A DNA stretch of 64,000 nt from Curvibacter microcysteis (GTDB lineage: Bacteria > Pseudomonadota > Gammaproteobacteria > Burkholderiales > Burkholderiaceae_C): positions 22,192 to 86,191 of the forward strand of contig NZ_JAQSIO010000011.1 of assembly GCF_028649455.1 (NCBI RefSeq), given 5' to 3'. The notes beneath the pieces are model-generated. The model was not told the origin of the DNA. It made no database searches and saw only the letters and a list, made by a program, of their open reading frames with translations. How positions within the stretch are numbered: the stretch's first letter is position 1; each line of letters opens with the position of its first letter. The position numbers and the translations under genes are program-made. Positions 18,988 through 26,935 of the stretch are shown piece by piece.

Positions 18988-20094
18988 TTACTTCAGATCG
19001 TCGACCAGCACCTGCACGATGCGCTGAGCGTTCGCCGAGGTGTCGGGCGCGCCATTGGCGTCCAGCACCGACACCGTGGTCTGCTTGTCCGTGCTTCGCA
19101 CCGCGATTTGGTACTTCACCGGGCCGGTGTTCTTGTCCGAGCTGCTGAACATCTTGCTGAAGAGGCTGGGCTCCTTCTTGTCCGGATTCGGCGCCACGTA
19201 ACGCACGAAGTAGAGGCCCTTGGCGCGGTCGCGGTCTTCCACGGTGAAGCCGGTGCGGTCCAGGCTCAAGCCGACCCGACGCCAAGCGCGGTCAAAGCCA
19301 TCGTCGAGCTGGGCGGCTGGCAAGTTGTTGACCTGCACCACGCGGGCTTGGGCGACCACCGTGGCGGCGGCCGTCTGCTGGCGTGCTTGCTCAGCCGTAC
19401 CACCACCCAACTTGATCATCAGGCGACGCAGGAACTCGGCTTCCAGTTCCGGATCGCTCGGGCGTGGTTGCCAGGCGGTCTGTGCGGTTTCCTTGTTGTT
19501 GGTGGTGTAGGTTTCCACCATGCCGCGGTGGCTGATGTAGATCTCGGTGCTGCCGTCGGCGCTGCGTTCGAGGCGGGTGCGGAAGCGGTCGCGTTCGCCG
19601 GTGTCGTACAAGGAGTCAAACACCTTGCCCAGCGAGTTGCGAATCCAGTCCTGCGGCAGCTTGGCGCGGTTCTCGGCCCAGTCGGTTTCCATGATGCCCA
19701 GCTTGGCATCATCGAGCACCAGGGCAAAACCGTTTTCGGTCCAGAAGTCGGTCACGGGCGTCCACAGTTGGTCGGCCGGTCGTTTGACCACCAACCAGCG
19801 TTGATTGCCTTCGCGCACCACGCGCACGTCGCCCAGGGTGCTGGCGGCGGTTTGGGCGGCCGTGGCAGGCGACTTGCCCATCGCGGCTTGGAAGCCCGTG
19901 GCCGACACCGGGCCACTGCCCAGGGCGTAGCGGGTGTCACCCGAGAGCTGGGTCAGGTCCGGTGGGATTTCCAGGGTCGGAGCCCGCGTGGCGCTTTTGT
20001 AATTGATCTTGTCGCCGTCCAGCGACGAGCAGGCCGACAGCACGACAGACAGGCTCAACAGGCTGCACAGGCCCAGTCGTTTGAATTGGGTCAC
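18988..20094 (-). CDS. bamC: Outer-membrane assembly lipoprotein BamC
   Basis: A 368-residue BamC (NlpB), a lipoprotein of the BAM complex that folds beta-barrel proteins into the outer membrane. The signal peptide ends in the lipobox LSAC (Cys at about residue 22), followed by SSLDGDKINYKSA and the unstructured segment APTLEIPPDLTQL that in E. coli binds BamD. Two helix-grip domains follow (about 95-215 and 260-368). A GTG start at 20094 with a GGAAGGA ribosome site 6 nt upstream gives a correct signal peptide; the frame to 20136 does not. It is preceded by dapA after 55 bp, the standard gene order. Confidence 0.93.
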   Translation of the reverse strand: MTQFKRLGLCSLLSLSVVLSACSSLDGDKINYKSATRAPTLEIPPDLTQLSGDTRYALGSGPVSATGFQAAMGKSPATAAQTAASTLGDVRVVREGNQRWLVVKRPADQLWTPVTDFWTENGFALVLDDAKLGIMETDWAENRAKLPQDWIRNSLGKVFDSLYDTGERDRFRTRLERSADGSTEIYISHRGMVETYTTNNKETAQTAWQPRPSDPELEAEFLRRLMIKLGGGTAEQARQQTAAATVVAQARVVQVNNLPAAQLDDGFDRAWRRVGLSLDRTGFTVEDRDRAKGLYFVRYVAPNPDKKEPSLFSKMFSSSDKNTGPVKYQIAVRSTDKQTTVSVLDANGAPDTSANAQRIVQVLVDDLK

Positions 20095-20100
20095 AAGGGG

Positions 20101-20107
20101 TCCTTCC
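20101..20107 (-). promoter_or_regulatory. Ribosome binding site fixing the bamC GTG start
   Basis: GGAAGGA on the minus strand, 6 nt before the GTG at 20094. It decides in favour of the GTG, which places the lipoprotein signal at the N-terminus. Confidence 0.75.
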
Positions 20108-20149
20108 AAGGCAGGAATGGGGTGTCGGATCAGCAAAACAGAGGGAGGT

Positions 20150-21046
20150 TCAGAGCAGGCCGCTGGCGCGCAGCGCGGCTTCCACCACGGGTTCGCTGGC
20201 AGCGCTGAGTTCGGTCATGGGCAGGCGCATGGCGCCGCCACACAGGCCCAGGCGCTTCATGGCCCACTTGACGGGAATCGGGTTCGCTTCGACGAACAGA
20301 TTCTTGTGCAGGGGCATCAGCTTGAACTGGATTTCCATGGCGCGCTTCACGTCGCCAGCGATCGCGGCCACGCAGAGTTCATGCATCAGGCGCGGGGCCA
20401 CGTTGGCGCTCACGCTGATGTTGCCTTGACCGCCACACAGCATCAGGGCCACGGCGGTGGGGTCATCACCCGAGTAGATGGCAAAACCCTTGGGCACATC
20501 GCGGATCAGCCATTGGGCGCGTTCGATGTTGCCGGTGGCTTCTTTGATGCCGACGATGCCAGGCACTTCGGCCAGGCGCAGCACGGTGTCGTGCGCCATA
20601 TCGGCGACCGAGCGGCCCGGCACGTTGTACAGCACGGTCGGCAGGTCGCCCACGGCTTCGGCAATGGCCTTGAAGTGGCGGTATTGGCCTTCTTGCGTGG
20701 GCTTGTTGTAGTAGGGAACGACTTGCAGTTGGCAGTCAGCCCCCACGCCGCGCGCGAACTTGGCCAATTCGATGGCTTCAGCCGTCGAGTTGGCGCCGCA
20801 GCCGGCCATGATGGGCACGCGCTTGGCAGCTTGTTCCACGGACACGCGAATGATTTCGCAGTGCTCCTCGACGTTGACCGTCGGCGATTCCCCGGTGGTG
20901 CCCACAACACCGATGCAATCGGTGCCTTCGGCAATGTGCCAGTCGATCAATTTGCGCAGGGTGGGGTAGTCCACGCTGCCGTCTTCGTGCATCGGAGTCA
21001 CCAGGGCGACGATGCTGCCTGTAATAGGGCCGGTTGGGGAGGTCAT
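20150..21046 (-). CDS. dapA: 4-hydroxy-tetrahydrodipicolinate synthase
   Basis: A 298-residue DapA that condenses pyruvate with aspartate semialdehyde in lysine and diaminopimelate synthesis. Active-site residues are Thr51 in [12 protein letters not shown]140 in VLYNVPGRS and the Schiff-base lysine K168 in GIKEATGN. Length matches the family (E. coli 292). It leads the dapA-bamC transcript; linking peptidoglycan precursor synthesis to outer-membrane assembly is the conserved arrangement in proteobacteria. Confidence 0.97.
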   Translation of the reverse strand: MTSPTGPITGSIVALVTPMHEDGSVDYPTLRKLIDWHIAEGTDCIGVVGTTGESPTVNVEEHCEIIRVSVEQAAKRVPIMAGCGANSTAEAIELAKFARGVGADCQLQVVPYYNKPTQEGQYRHFKAIAEAVGDLPTVLYNVPGRSVADMAHDTVLRLAEVPGIVGIKEATGNIERAQWLIRDVPKGFAIYSGDDPTAVALMLCGGQGNISVSANVAPRLMHELCVAAIAGDVKRAMEIQFKLMPLHKNLFVEANPIPVKWAMKRLGLCGGAMRLPMTELSAASEPVVEAALRASGLL

Positions 21047-21102
21047 GTCCGCAGTCTCAAACGGTAAAAGAGCATTCTAACTAGGCTGCCGGGCCCCGTG
21101 GC

Positions 21103-21702
21103 TCAGCCCGGGGTTGCCGACAGGGGCGTCAAGGGGTAACGCGCGGGCGCACCGTTCGGTTGTCCGTTGGGTCGCACGGCGCACAGGCGTTGCACAAATC
21201 GTTCTGGCGAGGCTTCGAAACCCGCTTCGTAGGCCACGGTTTCGAGCTCGTCAAAGGCTTGCAACAGCTCTGCCGGGCGCAACAAAAAATCAGGCCGAGA
21301 GGGCTTGCCCACGCTTTCGTTGCCGAGGGCAAAGGTCTCGTAAATCAGCACCCCCCCCGGCGCCAGGCTGGCCAGCAGAACGGGGAACAGCGGGCGCCAA
21401 AGGTAGTTGGTCACCACCACCGCGTCGAAGGTCTGGCCCAGGAAAGGCCAGGGGCCGCCTTCGAGGTCTGCACAGACCGCCTCCACGCCGGCAGGCAGGG
21501 CTGCCAGGGCTTCAGGGGCGCGGTCGACCGCCACCACGGCGTGTTGGCGCTGTGCAAACCATCGGCTGTGCCGGCCTGCACCGCAGGCGACGTCCAGCAC
21601 GCGACCTTTGGGCTGCACCAGGTGGGACCAGCGCTGCACCCAGCGGGATGGGGCGCCGAGTCCATGGACGGCGGGGGCGGTAGGGGAAGGGGCTGGGTTC
21701 AT
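21103..21702 (-). CDS. Class I SAM-dependent methyltransferase (TehB-like)
   Basis: A 199-residue Rossmann-fold methyltransferase with SAM-binding motif I VLDVACGAGRHSRWFA (about residues 35-50), motif II AVDRAPEALA and the post-motif region FDAVVVTNYLWRPLFP. It resembles TehB and YbjY-like small-molecule methyltransferases; the substrate cannot be told from sequence. Its ATG overlaps the end of the SDR gene by 4 bp, so the two are translationally coupled. No signal peptide. Confidence 0.85.
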   Translation of the reverse strand: MNPAPSPTAPAVHGLGAPSRWVQRWSHLVQPKGRVLDVACGAGRHSRWFAQRQHAVVAVDRAPEALAALPAGVEAVCADLEGGPWPFLGQTFDAVVVTNYLWRPLFPVLLASLAPGGVLIYETFALGNESVGKPSRPDFLLRPAELLQAFDELETVAYEAGFEASPERFVQRLCAVRPNGQPNGAPARYPLTPLSATPG

Positions 21703-22517
21703 CGGTGGTCAGGTCGCACATCGTCGTGCAGGGCTTTGAGGGCAAGCTGTTCGACCAGGCCTGGGGCGATCAAGCGCAGCCAGCGGCCCAGCTTGCCCTG
21801 CGCTGTCATGACGACCTCGCGCTCGCGACGTGCCAGGCCTTGCAGGATCAAGGCCGCGCAGCGTTCGACCGACATGGCCTTGTCCTCGCGCAAACCGCTG
21901 CGTCCAGCGGGAGCGCCTTGGGCGTTGTAGCCGTGGCGTCGGATGTCGGTGGCCACCACGCCGGGGTAGGCTGTGGTGACGCTGACGCCCGAGGGCTTGA
22001 GTTCGGTGCGCAGGGCTTCAAAAAACCCCGTCATGGCAAATTTGGTGGCACTGTAGGCTGTGCGACCCGGCACGCCGATCAAGCCCGCCAGCGACGACAC
22101 AGCCACGATGCTGCCGCGCGTGGCGCGCAGGTGGGGCAGGGCGGCGTGGGTGCACCACACGCTGCCCCAGAGGTTGATGCGCATCAGGTCTTCGTACCAG
22201 TGCAGGTCGTTCTCGGCCACCTCCTCAAACAAAGCGTGGGCCGACATGCCAGCGTTGTTGATCAGCACGTCGAGGCGACCGAAGCGGGCGACGGCGGCCT
22301 CGATCAGGTGGCGGCAGGCACTTTCGTCGGACACGTCGGTGCGCACCACCAGCGTGTCGCAGCCCTGGCTGGCGCACTGCAAAGCCACTTCATTGAGTTT
22401 GGCGGCACTGCGCGCGGCCAGCACCAGGGCCAGTCCCTTGCCATGCTCGCGTGCCAACTGGCGAGCGATTTCGGCGCCGATGCCGTCTGAGGCACCGGTC
22501 ACGACCATCGTTTTCAT
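21699..22517 (-). CDS. Short-chain dehydrogenase/reductase
   Basis: A 272-residue classical SDR. The NAD(P)-binding motif TGASDGIG lies at residues 7-14, NNAG at 87-90, and the catalytic residues are S141/S142, Y155 and K159 in YSATK. The arginine in AARS (about 36) suggests NADP preference. The C-terminal extension (GLREDKAMSVERCAALILQGL) is typical of DltE/YqjQ-type SDRs acting on lipids or unknown substrates. It is the upstream member of an overlapping pair with the methyltransferase gene. Confidence 0.9.
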   Translation of the reverse strand: MKTMVVTGASDGIGAEIARQLAREHGKGLALVLAARSAAKLNEVALQCASQGCDTLVVRTDVSDESACRHLIEAAVARFGRLDVLINNAGMSAHALFEEVAENDLHWYEDLMRINLWGSVWCTHAALPHLRATRGSIVAVSSLAGLIGVPGRTAYSATKFAMTGFFEALRTELKPSGVSVTTAYPGVVATDIRRHGYNAQGAPAGRSGLREDKAMSVERCAALILQGLARREREVVMTAQGKLGRWLRLIAPGLVEQLALKALHDDVRPDHR

Positions 22518-22577
22518 TGTGTTCCCTTCCGCAAATAGCGAGGCTGATCCGCCTGGGGGCCTGTGGCTGGCCGAGGC

Positions 22578-22766
22578 TCAGAAGCAAGCCCAAATCTGGT
22601 TGGAGAGTGTCAATAAAAAGTCAGGTCGCGCATAGAGGGCAAATACCGCCAGCAAGGCGGCCAGCGCCAGGCCACCCAGGCCCACTGGTACCCACCAGCG
22701 TCGGTGCGCAGGGGGGCGATCGAGGCCCGTCGCAGGTGGGGGGCTGGGTGGGGCTGGGGCGGTCAT
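22578..22766 (-). CDS. Small single-pass membrane protein
   Basis: A 62-residue protein with a Pro-rich cytoplasmic N-terminus, one membrane helix (about residues 27-45, VPVGLGGLALAALLAVFAL) and a short conserved-looking tail ARPDFLLTLSNQIWACF. The gene lies 11 bp after the MFS transporter stop; an in-frame TTG overlapping that stop (ATTG-type overlap at 22779) is an alternative start. The acidic/aromatic tail and tight coupling with the transporter suggest a real gene rather than chance. Function is unknown; a small accessory subunit is a guess. Confidence 0.6.
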   Translation of the reverse strand: MTAPAPPSPPPATGLDRPPAHRRWWVPVGLGGLALAALLAVFALYARPDFLLTLSNQIWACF

Positions 22767-22777
22767 GGTGCCGGTCT

Positions 22778-23995
22778 TCAAGCCGCTTGCAGTGGGGTGC
22801 GTTGGATGGGGGCTTCACGCACCGGCAAATTGACCAGGCCGGCAAACACGCCCAGGCCGATCGACAGGTACCAGACCACGTCGTAACTGCCGGTTTTGTC
22901 GTAGAGGAAACCGCCCAACCACACGCCCATGAAAGAACCAATCTGGTGGCTGAAGAACACAAAGCCCCCCAGCATGGACAAATGCTGCACGCCAAAAATT
23001 TGCGCGATGGTGGCATTGGTGGGCGGCACGGTGGACAGCCACAAAGCGCCCATCACCGCAGAGAACACGTACACGCTGAGGGGCGACAAGGGCACCAGCA
23101 AGAAGATGCTGATCACCACGGCGCGTGCAAAGTAGATGAAGGCCAGGATGTTCTTTTTGGCCATCTTCTGGCCCAGCGAGCCCGCGATGTAGGTGCCAAA
23201 CACATTGAACAGGCCAATCAGGGCCAGCGCGTAGCTGGCCACCTGGGGCGACAGACCCTTGTCCTTGAGGTAGCTGGGCATGTGCACGCCAATGAACACC
23301 ACTTGGAAGCCGCAAACGAAGTAGCCCGCCATCAGCAATTGGAAGCTTGGGTACTTGAAGGCTTCGCGCAAGGCTTGGGCGATCGTTTGTTCACGCTTGG
23401 GCGCCTGGCTGCCTTGAAAGCCCGGCTCGCGCAGGCCAAAGGCCAGCGGCACGATCAAGAGCACCATGGCGCTGAGCACCAGCAGGGCTTCCTTCCAGCC
23501 CAGGCTACTGATCAGTTGCCCTTCAACGGGCACCATCAGGAACTGACCAAAAGAGCCCGCCGCCGCCGCCACGCCCATGGCCCAAGAGCGCTTTTCCGGC
23601 GCGATCTGCCGCCCCAGCACCCCGTAAATCACCGCGTACGTGGTGCCCGCTTGGGCCGCCCCAATCAACACGCCCGTGCTCAGCGCAAAGCTCAAGGGGC
23701 TGGTGGCCAAGGCCATGCCCATCAGGCCCAGGCCGTAAAGCACGGCGCCGCCCATGAGCACCTTGAACGCACCCAACCGGTCCGCCAGCATGCCGGCAAA
23801 AATGCCGCAGAGTCCCCAGGACAGGTTCTGGATCGCCAAGGCCAGGGCAAAAGTCTGGCGTGGCCAGCCCTGGTCTTGGGTGATGGGTTGCAGCCACAGG
23901 CCAAAGCCGTGGCGAATGCCCATGGACAGGGTCACGATGGCGGCGCCACAGATGAGCACCTGGGCCATCGATAGATTTTTGGGTTGTGAGCTCAT
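22778..23995 (-). CDS. MFS transporter, oxalate/formate antiporter-like
   Basis: A 405-residue major facilitator with twelve predicted membrane helices and a central loop near residues 190-215 (REPGFQGSQAPKREQ). It resembles the MCT/OFA monocarboxylate branch (GIRHGFGLWLQPITQDQGWPR near the start). The likely substrate is a small organic acid, but specificity cannot be read. The ATG at 23995 (MSSQPKNLSMAQ) gives a normal cytoplasmic N-terminus; the frame to 24094 adds a hydrophilic extension that runs into the parE promoter region. It is divergent from parE. Confidence 0.88.
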   Translation of the reverse strand: MSSQPKNLSMAQVLICGAAIVTLSMGIRHGFGLWLQPITQDQGWPRQTFALALAIQNLSWGLCGIFAGMLADRLGAFKVLMGGAVLYGLGLMGMALATSPLSFALSTGVLIGAAQAGTTYAVIYGVLGRQIAPEKRSWAMGVAAAAGSFGQFLMVPVEGQLISSLGWKEALLVLSAMVLLIVPLAFGLREPGFQGSQAPKREQTIAQALREAFKYPSFQLLMAGYFVCGFQVVFIGVHMPSYLKDKGLSPQVASYALALIGLFNVFGTYIAGSLGQKMAKKNILAFIYFARAVVISIFLLVPLSPLSVYVFSAVMGALWLSTVPPTNATIAQIFGVQHLSMLGGFVFFSHQIGSFMGVWLGGFLYDKTGSYDVVWYLSIGLGVFAGLVNLPVREAPIQRTPLQAA

Positions 23996-24117
23996 GCCGG
24001 CACTGTAGCCAATTCGGACCATGTTTGCCCGTCGCCCTGGTGGCAGGGGGGCGCGGCTCCCCGACGTGCCTGTATAGGTATCCAGCTTTGACACTGCGCC
24101 GCACTACAATCCGCGCC

Positions 24118-26097
24118 ATGGCAGTCAAACCTACGACCGAATACTCTGAAGGCTCGATCCGCGTTCTGAAGGGGCTCGAACCCGTCAAGCAACGCCCGGG
24201 CATGTACACCCGCACGGACAACCCGCTGCACATCATCCAAGAGGTGCTGGACAACGCTGCCGACGAGGCGCTGGCGGGGCATGGCAAGAAGATCAAGGTG
24301 ACCTTGCACCTGGATGGCTCGGTGAGCATCGAGGACGACGGTCGCGGCATTCCCTTTGGTTTGCACCCGGAAGAAAACGCGCCTGTGATCGAACTGGTTT
24401 TCACCCGCCTTCATGCGGGCGGCAAATTTGACAAGGGCAAGGGCGGCGCTTACAGCTTCTCGGGTGGCCTGCACGGCGTGGGCGTGAGCGTGACCAACGC
24501 GCTGGCGCTGCGTCTGGAAGCCACCTCCTACCGCGAAGGCAAAGTGGCGCGCCTGGTGTTTTCTGCCGGCGACGTGATCGAACCGCTGAGCACCCGCGCC
24601 AGCGGTGGCGCCTCGGAAGGCGACCGCAAGCAGGGCACGACAGTGCGGGTCTGGCCCGATCCCAAGTACTTCGAATCCCCGGCCCTGCCCATGGGCGAGC
24701 TGACCCACTTGCTGCGCAGCAAGGCGGTGCTGATGCCAGGCGTGTCGGTCACCCTGGTGAATGAAAAGTCCAAGGACACGCAAAACTGGCTCTACAAAGG
24801 CGGCCTGCGCGACTACCTGGTGCAGACCTTGTCGGCCGACCCGGTGATCCCGCTGTTTGAAGGCGAAGGCTTTGCCGATGGTGGCCACGACAGCTTTGCC
24901 GAGGGCGAAGGCGCCTCTTGGGCGGTGGCCTTCACCGAAGACGGCTCGCCGGTGCGCGAGAGCTACGTCAACCTGATCCCCACCAGCAATGGCGGCACCC
25001 ACGACAGCGGCCTGCGCGACGGCTTGTTCAATGCCGTCAAGAGCTTCATCGAACTGCACTCGCTGCTGCCCAAGGGGGTCAAGCTGCTGCCCGAGGACGT
25101 GTTCGCCCGCGCCAACTACGTGCTCAGCGCCAAGGTGCTGGACCCGCAGTTCCAGGGCCAGATCAAAGAGCGCCTGAACTCGCGCGATGCGGTGCGCCTG
25201 GTGTCAAACTTTGTGCGCCCGGCGCTGGAGCTGTGGCTCAACGAGCACGTCGACTACGGCAAGAAGCTGGCCGAACTGGCCATCAAGGCAGCGCAGACCC
25301 GCCAGCGTGCCGGCCAGAAGGTGGAAAAGCGCAAGGGCTCGGGCGTGGCGGTGCTGCCCGGCAAGCTGACCGATTGCGAAAGCCGCGACATCGCGCACAA
25401 CGAGGTCTTCCTGGTCGAGGGCGACTCGGCCGGCGGCAGCGCCAAGATGGGCCGCGACAAGGAATGCCAGGCCATCCTGCCCCTGCGCGGCAAGGTGCTC
25501 AACACCTGGGAGGTGGAGCGTGACCGACTGTTTGCCAACACCGAAATCCACGACATCGCGGTGGCCATCGGCGTGGACCCGCATGGCCCCAATGACACGC
25601 CCGACCTGTCGGGCCTGCGCTACGGCAAGGTGTGCATTTTGTCGGACGCCGATGTGGACGGCTCGCACATCCAGGTGCTGCTGCTGACCCTGTTCTTCCG
25701 TCACTTCCCCAAGTTGATTGACGCCGGCCACGTCTACGTGGCGCGCCCGCCCCTGTTCCGGGTCGACGCCCCCGCGCGTGGCAAGAAGCCCGCCTCCAAG
25801 GTCTATGCGCTGGACGACGGCGAGCTGCAGTCCATCCTCGACAAACTGCGCAAAGAAGGCGTGCGTGAAGGCAGCTGGACCATCAGCCGTTTCAAGGGCT
25901 TGGGCGAGATGAATGCCGAGCAACTGTGGGACACCACCCTCAACCCCGACACCCGCCGTTTGCTGCCGGTGCAGCTGGGCGCACAGGACTTTGCGTTCAC
26001 CGAAGGCCTGATCACCAAGCTGATGGGCAAGGGCGAGGCCGCCGCGCGCCGCGAGCTGATGGAATTGCACGGCGATGCGGTTGAGATTGACGTCTGA
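24118..26097 (+). CDS. parE: DNA topoisomerase IV subunit B
   Basis: A 659-residue ParE, the ATPase subunit of the chromosome-decatenating topoisomerase IV. GHKL ATP-site motifs are EVLDNAADEALAG and EDDGRGIPFG, followed by the transducer domain, and the TOPRIM domain carries EGDSAGGSAKMGRDKE and DADVDGSHI. The first in-frame ATG near the promoter, 24118, gives MAVKPTTEYSEGSIRVLKGLEPV, the usual ParE start. The 3' end overlaps the lytic transglycosylase gene by 23 bp, and parC follows after it. Confidence 0.97.
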   Translation: MAVKPTTEYSEGSIRVLKGLEPVKQRPGMYTRTDNPLHIIQEVLDNAADEALAGHGKKIKVTLHLDGSVSIEDDGRGIPFGLHPEENAPVIELVFTRLHAGGKFDKGKGGAYSFSGGLHGVGVSVTNALALRLEATSYREGKVARLVFSAGDVIEPLSTRASGGASEGDRKQGTTVRVWPDPKYFESPALPMGELTHLLRSKAVLMPGVSVTLVNEKSKDTQNWLYKGGLRDYLVQTLSADPVIPLFEGEGFADGGHDSFAEGEGASWAVAFTEDGSPVRESYVNLIPTSNGGTHDSGLRDGLFNAVKSFIELHSLLPKGVKLLPEDVFARANYVLSAKVLDPQFQGQIKERLNSRDAVRLVSNFVRPALELWLNEHVDYGKKLAELAIKAAQTRQRAGQKVEKRKGSGVAVLPGKLTDCESRDIAHNEVFLVEGDSAGGSAKMGRDKECQAILPLRGKVLNTWEVERDRLFANTEIHDIAVAIGVDPHGPNDTPDLSGLRYGKVCILSDADVDGSHIQVLLLTLFFRHFPKLIDAGHVYVARPPLFRVDAPARGKKPASKVYALDDGELQSILDKLRKEGVREGSWTISRFKGLGEMNAEQLWDTTLNPDTRRLLPVQLGAQDFAFTEGLITKLMGKGEAAARRELMELHGDAVEIDV

Positions 26098-26935
26098 TCT
26101 GCGTCCACGCCTGCTGGCCGGGCTGATGGCCTGCGGGCTGGCCTGCGCCCCGGCCCAGGCCGAGGTGTGGGGCTACATCGATGCGCGCGGCACGCCGCAC
26201 TTCGCGGCCGAGGCTGTGGATGCGCGCTACGAGCTGTTTTACCGTGGCACGGCCGAGTCCAGTGACTTCCCTCGGGCTGACACACCGCGCCCGGTGCAAG
26301 TGCCGACGCTGCAGCCGCAGCTGCTGGCCTTTTTTGATGTCTCGCCTGGCTTCAAGCGGGCCAAGCTGCACATGCGCGAGGCGGCCGACCTCCATGGCAT
26401 TGATTTCGAGCTGCTTCAGGCCATGATCGCCACCGAGTCCGGCTTTGATGAGTTGGCGGTTTCACCGCGCGGCGCGGTCGGTCTGATGCAGGTCATGCCG
26501 CCCACGGCCGAGCAGTTTGGCGTGGTCGGCGATGCACGCCAGCCCGTGGAGAAAAAGCTCACCGATGCCCGCACCAACATCCAGACCGGGACGCGCTACT
26601 TGCGCCACTTGATGCGCCTGTTCAACGGCCGCCTGGACCTGGCCCTGGCCGCCTACAACGCGGGCCCGGGCGCCGTGAGCCGGGCTGGCAACCAGATCCC
26701 CAACATCCGCGAAACCCAGAACTACGTGCGCACGGTGACGCAGCTCTACAGCCTGCTCAAGCCGCCAGCCACGGTGCTGGAGCAGCGCCGCTCCGGCCAG
26801 CGCGTGCGTGTCGAAATTCCCGCCGTACCGGGCGGTGCCGCGGGCCGCGGCAACATGATTGAACCCCTGAATGCCCGGGGCCTGAGCAGCGCCACGCTCA
26901 GCGCCCTGGAGCGCAATGCGATTGATTACCCATGA
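26075..26935 (+). CDS. Lytic transglycosylase (SLT fold) embedded between parE and parC
   Basis: A 286-residue exported lytic transglycosylase. A Sec signal peptide ends near AQA-EV (residue 29), a DUF4124-like start ([14 protein letters not shown]) follows, and the SLT domain (about 105-235) has catalytic E121 in [18 protein letters not shown] and the later AYNAGPGAV. It would cleave murein glycan strands to anhydro-muropeptides in the periplasm. It overlaps parE by 23 bp and parC by 4 bp (ATGA), so its synthesis is tied to topoisomerase IV. The role of this coupling, perhaps division or segregation, is inference. Confidence 0.93.
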   Translation: MRLRLTSDLRPRLLAGLMACGLACAPAQAEVWGYIDARGTPHFAAEAVDARYELFYRGTAESSDFPRADTPRPVQVPTLQPQLLAFFDVSPGFKRAKLHMREAADLHGIDFELLQAMIATESGFDELAVSPRGAVGLMQVMPPTAEQFGVVGDARQPVEKKLTDARTNIQTGTRYLRHLMRLFNGRLDLALAAYNAGPGAVSRAGNQIPNIRETQNYVRTVTQLYSLLKPPATVLEQRRSGQRVRVEIPAVPGGAAGRGNMIEPLNARGLSSATLSALERNAIDYP

